64,000 nt of DNA from Esteya vermicola (taxonomy: Eukaryota; Ascomycota; Sordariomycetes; Ophiostomatales; Ophiostomataceae). Location: assembly GCA_002778215.1 (NCBI GenBank), contig PCDM01000018.1:1364001-1428000 (forward strand), in the 5' to 3' direction. Under the pieces are notes generated by a model, which was given only the letters and a program-made list of their open reading frames with translations, did no database searches and was not told the DNA's origin. Shown here one piece after another: positions 61,601 to 64,000 of the stretch; the first letter of the stretch is position 1, and every line of letters starts with the position of its first letter. Both the position numbers and the translations under genes were made by a program.

Positions 61601-62935
61601 ATGTCTTCTCTTTCCAACACCCTCCGGCTCGCCGCCCTGACGGCGGGCCGTGTGGTCCTCGCCGACTTTGTCAGCATCACGCCTCACGACAAGTACTCCT
61701 CGTCGGTGGGCGTGCTCGGCTGCAAGATCAACACGAACCGCGTCGCCTACTGGCCCGGCTCCATCGACTGCACCAACATCTGCGTCAAGGTTACCAGCGG
61801 CTCGTACTCTACGAACCTGCTGCGCATCGACTCGTCCGGCGGTGCCTATGATGTGAGCTACGACGCCTGGGTCTACCTGCAGACGGGCGGCTCGGCCACG
61901 ACCAACCCCATCCAGGGCGGTGGCGTAGAGGCCACCTACGAGAACGTGGATGCCTCCGAGTGTGCCGACCTCATCTACACGGACGGCGGCAAGCTGCCTC
62001 TCGAGGCTGCCAACAGCATGAACTATGTCACCAGCTGCCTCAGCAGCGACTCTTGGGTCGGCAACAACCACGTCCTCTTCAACATTGCCGACGCCATCTG
62101 CTCCATGGGCTACGATGAGCAGTGCACGCTCGACCTCAGCACCAGCAACCAGCCCACCTGTCCCCACCAGCTCGGCCTCCAGACGCCCCTGACGTCCACG
62201 CCCGTCTACAACATTGAGTACGGCACCGGCCGTCTCGTCAACGCTGCCACTGGCGAGTACGTCTCCAGCGATGGCAGTTCTTCTGGCAGCTCTGGCAGCT
62301 CTGGCAGCTCTGGCAGCAGCAGCAGCAGCAGCAGCACCGAGGCTGCTGCCACCACCACCTGGGCGGCCCCAGCCACCACCTACGCCACCCACGCCGCCGT
62401 CGCTCTGGCGGCCGACACGTCGTCCTCTCTGGCCGGTGGTGTCTTTGTTGCCGCCTCTGAGGCTGCGGAACCCACCACGGCCGCACCTGTCTCTGCTGCT
62501 CCGGCTCCCGAGACGACCGAGACGACAGAGAGCTCCACGCCCGCTCCCGCTCCGGCTTCCAGCACGAGCGCCTCTCTCAGCTCGTCTGTCGCCACGCCGA
62601 TGCCCGTCTCCTCCGCCCCGGCCACGACCGAGTCTGTCAGCAGCTCCAGCTCCAGCTCCAGCTCCAGCAGCAGCACTACCGTGGCCATTACGAGCAGCAC
62701 CACCACCGAGTCTCCTCTGATCACGGCCTCCAGCACCGCCCTCAACGGCACCACCCTGTCCATCGTGTCGCTGACCCGGACCGCCACCGCCAGCAACGGC
62801 GTGACCGCTTCGGCATCCGGCTCTGGCTCGTCCTCGGCCACGCTGGTCACCGTCTCTGGTGCTACTGCTCGTCATGCGCAGACATGGGCAGCTGTCGGCC
62901 TGGCGGCTGCGACGCTTGCCTTTGTGCTCTTTTAA
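61601..62935 (+). CDS. GPI-anchored cell wall protein with Ser/Thr-rich stalk
   Basis: Single exon, 444 residues. A short N-terminal signal (MSSLSNTLRLAALTAGRVVLA) precedes a globular domain with conserved cysteines: GVLGCKINTNRVAYWPGSIDC, TNICVKVTSGS, LLRIDSSGGAYDVSYDAWVYL, CADLIY and CSMGYDEQCTLDL. I recognise this as the extracellular fungal domain of GPI wall proteins with an expansin/barrel-like start, without being able to name the family. From about residue 225 the chain is Ser, Thr, Ala and Pro with serine runs (GSSGSSGSSG, SSSSSSSSS), as expected of an O-glycosylated stalk. It ends in a hydrophobic tail (WAAVGLAAATLAFVLF) behind small residues, a GPI-addition signal. It should sit on the plasma membrane or cross-linked into the wall. 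Confidence 0.85.
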   Translation: MSSLSNTLRLAALTAGRVVLADFVSITPHDKYSSSVGVLGCKINTNRVAYWPGSIDCTNICVKVTSGSYSTNLLRIDSSGGAYDVSYDAWVYLQTGGSATTNPIQGGGVEATYENVDASECADLIYTDGGKLPLEAANSMNYVTSCLSSDSWVGNNHVLFNIADAICSMGYDEQCTLDLSTSNQPTCPHQLGLQTPLTSTPVYNIEYGTGRLVNAATGEYVSSDGSSSGSSGSSGSSGSSSSSSSTEAAATTTWAAPATTYATHAAVALAADTSSSLAGGVFVAASEAAEPTTAAPVSAAPAPETTETTESSTPAPAPASSTSASLSSSVATPMPVSSAPATTESVSSSSSSSSSSSSTTVAITSSTTTESPLITASSTALNGTTLSIVSLTRTATASNGVTASASGSGSSSATLVTVSGATARHAQTWAAVGLAAATLAFVLF

Positions 62936-63303
62936 GCCGGCCACCCCAAGGGGCAGCCGAGGCACAGAGCACAAGATGATGTGACGCCCCCTCGATGAAC
63001 ATGCTTTTGTATCTACCTTCTTTTGCTTTCTTTCTTTCACATACTTCTTGTATATATTTTCAGTCTTTTTTCGTTTCTTGCCCACTTGCTGGGACCGAAT
63101 TTTAGAACAGTTTTTTGAATGAAAAAAAAGTATGTACACCAAGCCTCTTGGGGTTTCCCATTGCACCGTGGCTACATTGACAGAAAAGTGACATCAAGAA
63201 ATATATATATACGTAAATAATAGACAACACGAACAAGATCAACACAATGGAACAAAATAGAACAAGATGGAACAAATGGGGCCGTCTAGGGCCATTTACT
63301 GAA
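62936..63303. other. convergent 3' flanks
   Basis: Between the GPI-protein stop and the protease stop; A/T-rich, with an ATATAT run near 63201-63210. No other feature seen. Confidence 0.5.
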
Positions 63304-64000
63304 TCACTGCGTGGCAGCAGAGAGCAGGGCCGGAAAGTTGGGTGTGCCGAGACCAGTGACAGGGTCCCAGCCGGCCGTGGCGTTCCAGGACGCCTTGGTC
63401 GCAAAGTATGTCGTGTTGGTGCAGCCCGTGCCGGCGCCGCTGGTGATATCAGTGAGGGCAGCCGTGTTGTTGTACAGCCACGGGTTCAGAAAGCCGAGCG
63501 GCGACTGGCCCTTGGCGCGGCGGGCAGCGTTGAGCAGGGCAATGACGCCCGAAAAGACGGGAGCCGAGGCGCTCGTGCCGGAGAGACGGCCGAGCTGGCC
63601 CTTGTCGTAGACGAGAAAGTCGTATCCCTGGGCAGCGACGTCGGGGATGCCGCGGTTGGAGGCGTTGAAAAAGTCCGAGTAGGTGCTGCCAATGGACTGG
63701 AGGTAGGGCGTGACGGCTGCGTCCTGCCACGACGGCCGCGGGTGCAGCGAGCTGAAGCCGCCAGAGCTAAAGGCAACGCCCTTTTCGGGGCCCGTCTGGT
63801 AGGTGGCGCCGACAGACGTCACGTAGGGGCAGCCGGCGGGGAAGGTGGGCTCAAAATAGGGCTTGTTGTCGCTGACGCGGACACAGACGCTGCCCGGGCC
63901 CGAGTCGCCCGAGCTGAAGAGGACGCTGACGCCGCGGGCGCCCAGTTGCATAAAGAGGTTGCACACCTTGAGGGCATAGTCCTCGGGGACGGACTGCTCT
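63304..64000 (-). CDS. sedolisin (S53) serine-carboxyl protease, 3' part; 5' end outside window
   Basis: The frame remains open to base 64000, so 231 C-terminal residues are visible and the propeptide and Glu/Asp part of the active site are missing. The oxyanion-hole Asp lies in VSVLFSSGDSGPG and the nucleophile Ser in the diagnostic LSGTSASAPVFSG. The segments FEPTFPAGCPYVTSVGAT, GIPDVAAQGYDF and AGWDPVTGLGTPNF complete the fold, including the likely C-terminal calcium site. Fungal S53 enzymes are secreted acid tripeptidyl peptidases or endoproteases used to digest protein outside the cell. Stop is TGA at 63304-63306. Confidence 0.93.
   Translation of the reverse strand, partial: EQSVPEDYALKVCNLFMQLGARGVSVLFSSGDSGPGSVCVRVSDNKPYFEPTFPAGCPYVTSVGATYQTGPEKGVAFSSGGFSSLHPRPSWQDAAVTPYLQSIGSTYSDFFNASNRGIPDVAAQGYDFLVYDKGQLGRLSGTSASAPVFSGVIALLNAARRAKGQSPLGFLNPWLYNNTAALTDITSGAGTGCTNTTYFATKASWNATAGWDPVTGLGTPNFPALLSAATQ

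Noticed and set aside
1..64000. Transposons, CRISPR arrays, rRNA, further tRNAs
   Set aside because: Scanned by eye for reverse transcriptase, transposase and integrase motifs, terminal repeats, regularly spaced repeats and GTTCGANTC T-arms; nothing beyond the single tRNA-Thr was found. Decayed elements in AT-rich gaps cannot be excluded.

Overview
The window is nuclear DNA from a filamentous ascomycete fungus (Pezizomycotina). The signs are many short spliceosomal introns (48-102 bp) with GTAAGT/GTACGT-type donors and CTAAC/CTGAC branch points, a nuclear tRNA gene, fungal-only families (DUF1996, CVNH, ILM1, SVP26, a HeLo-like protein with a pseudokinase, a Dal5-type permease), and genes separated by pyrimidine-rich or AT-rich spacers. 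I cannot name the species. All exon boundaries were worked out by hand from splice consensus and reading-frame continuity.

Layout. 1-8.4 kb: 3' end of an AAA ATPase with a Met/Gly/Asn tail, a small four-span membrane protein (-), glycinamide ribonucleotide formyltransferase (purine synthesis), a long AT-rich gap, then a membrane-anchored acidic protein of unknown role. 10.4-13.2 kb: a small secreted cysteine protein, tRNA-Thr(CGT) and an unknown 554-residue protein. 14.2-20.7 kb: a six-exon anion permease, a HeLo-like/pseudokinase protein and an amidase. 21.6-27.9 kb: SVP26 and BUD23 back to back, a secreted DUF1996 protein and a Fringe-like glycosyltransferase. 30.6-39.7 kb: a TBC-domain protein lacking both catalytic fingers, oleate desaturase and a secreted CVNH lectin-like protein. 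40.8-50.3 kb: eIF3b and CCT2 back to back, a GT90 glycosyltransferase, the beta subunit of geranylgeranyltransferase I, and ILM1. 50.5-58.3 kb: NatB subunit NAA25, a COX23 gene split into four tiny exons, a C2-domain protein and a cupin, all on the minus strand. 61.6-64 kb: a GPI-anchored wall protein and the 3' part of a sedolisin protease.

Most genes are unrelated housekeeping or surface/secretion genes and no biosynthetic cluster is visible. Several pairs share short divergent spacers and may share promoters (SVP26/BUD23, eIF3b/CCT2, CDC43/ILM1). The clearest signals outside the genes are a nonamer, TACGGAGTA, with at least 14 copies, all in intergenic DNA (about 0.5 expected), and GTAC-rich clusters around it. 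Among the genes, the finger-less TBC protein, the HeLo-like/pseudokinase protein, a putative CxxC...CxxC insert in NAA25 and an acidic insertion inside the BUD23 methyltransferase fold are the most unusual.
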